Positions 61,166 through 64,000 of a DNA stretch of 64,000 bases are shown piece after piece. Each line of letters opens with the position of its first letter. Within the stretch, counting starts at the first letter, position 1. Made by a program: the position numbers and the translations under genes. Source of the DNA: Dichetophora obliterata (lineage: Eukaryota > Arthropoda > Insecta > Diptera > Sciomyzidae); assembly GCA_963920525.1 (NCBI GenBank), contig OY986435.1:275798848-275862847 (forward strand), read 5' to 3'. The notes under the pieces are model-generated. The model did not search any database. It was not told where the DNA came from and saw only the letters and a list, made by a program, of their open reading frames with translations.

Positions 61166-63668
61166 CAAAAACCCATTCGCAAATGTTGTGTACGAAATTC
61201 CTGCTTTAATAATAAAATGTTGCCTATGTCAAAACCTTAGGTAAGGAAAAAAACAACAACTAGGAATCACAAAGGAAGCCTTACTATCTTAAAATCAGAC
61301 CATTCCAAAAACGATACAATTTATTTCAAATAAAACAATATCTTGTTACATTAATGATATTGCTTTTTTTTGCTTAAGTCGATATTTATTATTGTGTGGA
61401 TGATAGCAATAAAACATCGTTTAATAGGAAGCAATGTATTGTATTGATTACACAGATCAATGATTAAACAAAAACCATAACTAAAAACATGTTTTAAAGA
61501 TGAACATACTAAAAAATTTAAACGAAAGAACAACAAAGCAACGATAAATCTATAAAAGATATGCGACAAAATTAAAAGGACAATCTAAGGTAAGTGAGGG
61601 TAAACCGTTATTTGGAATGAGTGAAACGAACTGCTTAGAAGCAAGGAGCCACATCGCAATGTCTGCCATCAATAGTGGACAGAGCAAAAAGCGTTGTTTA
61701 ATTAAATAATATCGATGTGTGTCATCATGTGTCTTATTGAACATTTTTTTGACTTGCTATGTTGTTATAAGGTGGTGTATTTTTTTTTTTGTGAAGTTTG
61801 CTACACAACAGTTTTTTTTTTATAAATTTGGAACTTGTGCTGTGATGTGCACGAGTTGTGCTACGTATATCACATGTGTATGTATTTTGGAAATGGAAGA
61901 ATATTTTTTTAACCCCAGCTTGAGTTGTTTTCATAGTGAACATATAAGTTACGCAGAAGCTTGCTTAGTTTATCTTAATAAATGCATATTTTTACCCTCA
62001 CGACTTTATTTTTAAAATTTAACATGGCTTTCAACTTTTTTTCATAAGTTTAGGAAATAAAATTGGTTTTTAAACCATTATGAAAACATATAAAATGTTA
62101 TTAAAATTTATTTTTATTGACAGTTAAATCATACTTTTTCAGCAATTTCAATTCGATTTTAGACACAATTCATAGATGTATCGAACATATTTAAATTTTT
62201 TTTAGTCTCTCTACTGCTCATTGCAACACAACTCCAGTATACATAGAAGCACAATTTCTTTCACAAGTTAACAATTTCTTTCCTTTTTAAAAAAATTTCA
62301 AATAGCGGACTCAACTTAATACAAATGGTTGTACATACTTAAAATTTTCGAAATCAAGTGTCTTAAGAAACTTGTCAATGCAATGAAAATAACTTAAAAT
62401 TATAAATAATTTATTGTATTAAAAACAAACAATTATGATGAGGTAAACGGAACCTTTGTTTCCAAATAACTTTATTGCTTTTTGCGCAATGCCAAAGCTT
62501 CTTGCGTCATAGAATCAGTTCGAGAAACTTTATAGTATAGCATTTTTATTTTATCAACAACTCTTTGGCACACTTAACGCTTTAGATGAAAAATATAATC
62601 TAAACTTTACTTTATGGAAAGCTGCAAATCTGGCTACAATTTCCCAAAGGTTGGCAAAACTTCAAACTTAGTTTAAGTTTAGTTTAATGCAATGAAGAAA
62701 ACAACAGTCGCAAAAAAAACCCCCAAAAATAAAGTATTAGTTTCGCATATGTTTATCCTCATTGTGTGTGTTGTGTGTACGAAAAGTTGTCAAAAGTTTT
62801 AATACCAAAGCAACAATCATATGATTCAAATATTGCGAATAAACCGTAACGCAAGCTCCAATGACACTTCATTCAGGGAAAAGCGGTGGGTGGGCACTCA
62901 AAACGATTTTGCATAAAGCAAAAAGTTTTTTCTCTACTATCTTTGATGCTCCTGCTGTGTGGCTTTTCTTGTCTGAGTGTGTATGCGTGTGTGTGCCGAA
63001 ATTATGCTAATGGCTGCATCTTATTGTGTCCAGCTACTGCTACTTCTTCTATTTTATTCTTTTTGTCTAGTTTTGTCTTGTGTTTGATCTGATATTTAAA
63101 ATAATAAATAATATAAAAAGGAAAGAAAATGGATGCTTTTAAGTGCCAGCTCTAGGATATGTATTGCATACAAAAATATGAGATACAACACAAGCAATGC
63201 ACACTTTCACTCACACTCACATGCACACACATCTCCACATAGACAAATAAAGCGTCTGATTTTTCGCTTAAAAAAAGACTGCCATGAGCGCAATCAGGCG
63301 TTTGCATCTTTGCTATTTTTATGTGTTGTGCTTTTTTTTTTAACTTTAAAAAATAGAAAAAAAGTGTTCCCTACATTTTGTTTAAGCATTCCAAAAGTTA
63401 TTCCTTTTAACTCTTTATATATTTATTGGCATTTATTATGCTTTTCCATTTTGTTTTGAAAGCTTTTATTAGCTACAAGTTGATTGCTGGTGTTTGTGTT
63501 GTTGTTTTAGGCGTTGATAAAGTATAAACTTTGAAGCGAAAAAATACGGGGGGGAAAAAAAGCAACGTTATAGCGTTAGGAGTTTATGAATTATTTAGAA
63601 GTGTTCTACACACACGCAACGATGTGTTAGTGTCTCACCTATAGCTATGTATATGTATTTGAAGCATC
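61166..63668. other. Non-coding DNA without recognised features
   Basis: AT-rich, with TG/CA runs near 62765-62780, 62975 and 63200-63240. No gene, no element ends. Tubulin exon 1 was not found here. Confidence 0.5.
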
Positions 63669-64000
63669 CCAGTGTGCCAAACGGATCTGTTACGAATCCG
63701 TAACGAACTCACTTCTTCGTACATTTTGTCCGAAACGGATTGCGTTTCGCATCCGGAACGGATCCTTTTTCGTATGAAATTCCTCTCTCCGTTACGGACT
63801 TCAGTTACGAATCCGTTTCGGACTTCAGATACGAATCCGTTTCGGACTTCAGTTACGAATCCGTTTCGGACTTCAGATACGAATCCGTTTCGGACTTCAG
63901 ATACGAATCCGTTTTGGGCTTCAGATACGAATCCATTTCGGACTTCATATACGAAACAGACGTTTCAGACTCTTTTTTTTTAAATAATGCGAACTCGCAA
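63669..64000 (+). repeat. Element with seven 24-bp tandem repeats
   Basis: Begins AGTGTGCCAAACGGATCTG. At 63796-63958 it has about seven copies of a 24-bp unit (GGACTTCAGATACGAATCCG + TTTC), then TTTAAATAATGCGAACTCGC at the window edge. The 24-bp period makes an eight-residue repeat (RTSDTNPF) in an open frame of no evident function. The inverted copy is at 31376-31645. Confidence 0.85.

Noticed and set aside
63672..63983. 103-codon repeat protein (RTSDTNPF repeats)
   Set aside because: The frame is explained by a 24-bp minisatellite in a dispersed element also present, broken, at 31376-31645.
45741..64000. Tubulin exon 1 (about 57 nt) within the window
   Set aside because: No segment encoding the conserved first 19 residues followed by a donor was seen on the minus strand. 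A short exon can be missed by eye, so this is not proof of absence.

Overview
The window looks like nuclear DNA of a higher (cyclorrhaphan) fly. It is very AT-rich and has no compact gene arrays. It has metazoan GT-AG introns, TG/CA microsatellites of the kind common in fly introns, LINE 3' ends of the CCTAACCTAACC type, and a dense mix of Tc1/mariner, hAT, piggyBac-like, RTE-like and RNase H-bearing LINE remnants. I cannot name the species. A fruit-fly or drosophilid relative fits, but this is inference.

The one conserved host gene is a beta-tubulin on the minus strand. It covers at least 8796-45740 and is incomplete at both ends. Exon 2 (45506-45740, residues 20-98) and exon 3 (39674-39903, residues 98-174) are followed by two consecutive 168-bp exons, 9154-9321 and 8796-8963. 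Both encode residues 175-230, both have consensus splice sites and both are in phase 0. They differ at 12 of 56 amino acids, and 18 of the 44 shared codons differ synonymously. The natural reading is a pair of mutually exclusive exons giving two beta-tubulin isoforms. Exon 1 (about codons 1-19) must lie beyond 64000, and the 3' exon(s) from residue 231 must lie beyond position 1. Sequence details resemble the Drosophila 97EF/60D group more than 56D or 85D, but I do not claim the paralogue.

Almost everything else is mobile DNA in the tubulin introns (8964-9153, 9322-39673 and 39904-45505) or in the flanks. From left to right: 1-1950, a Tc1-like remnant split by a 0.9-kb insertion; 2310-4998, RTE-like LINE pieces including a 398-bp identical duplication; 5167-7731, a 2.6-kb inverted repeat carrying a tRNA-derived SINE and a MITE; 10.1-13.95 kb, piggyBac-like and nested MITEs, a mariner remnant and hAT-like ends; 16.1-19.0 kb, TIR elements and a modular dispersed repeat; 24.2-25.9 kb, LINE C-termini; 26.3-28.5 kb, MITEs and an internally deleted mariner; 30.4-32.6 kb, TIR elements, tRNA-like SINEs and a long hairpin; 36.4-38.1 kb, a probable Tc1 remnant and a LINE C-terminus; 40.0-43.7 kb, a three-level transposon nest; 43.7-44.4 kb, an inverted copy of the 18-19 kb repeat; 49.0-54.8 kb, a near full-length RTE-like LINE holding a hAT element that itself holds a MITE; 55.7-57.3 kb, a diverged tandem array split by a palindrome and a piggyBac-like MITE; and 60.4-64.0 kb, minisatellites and an element with 24-bp repeats.

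No intact transposase or reverse transcriptase is present, and I see no rRNA genes, functional tRNA genes or CRISPR. The most worthwhile biology is the tandem alternative tubulin exon. Next are the clean nested insertions, whose target-site duplications allow their relative order to be read.
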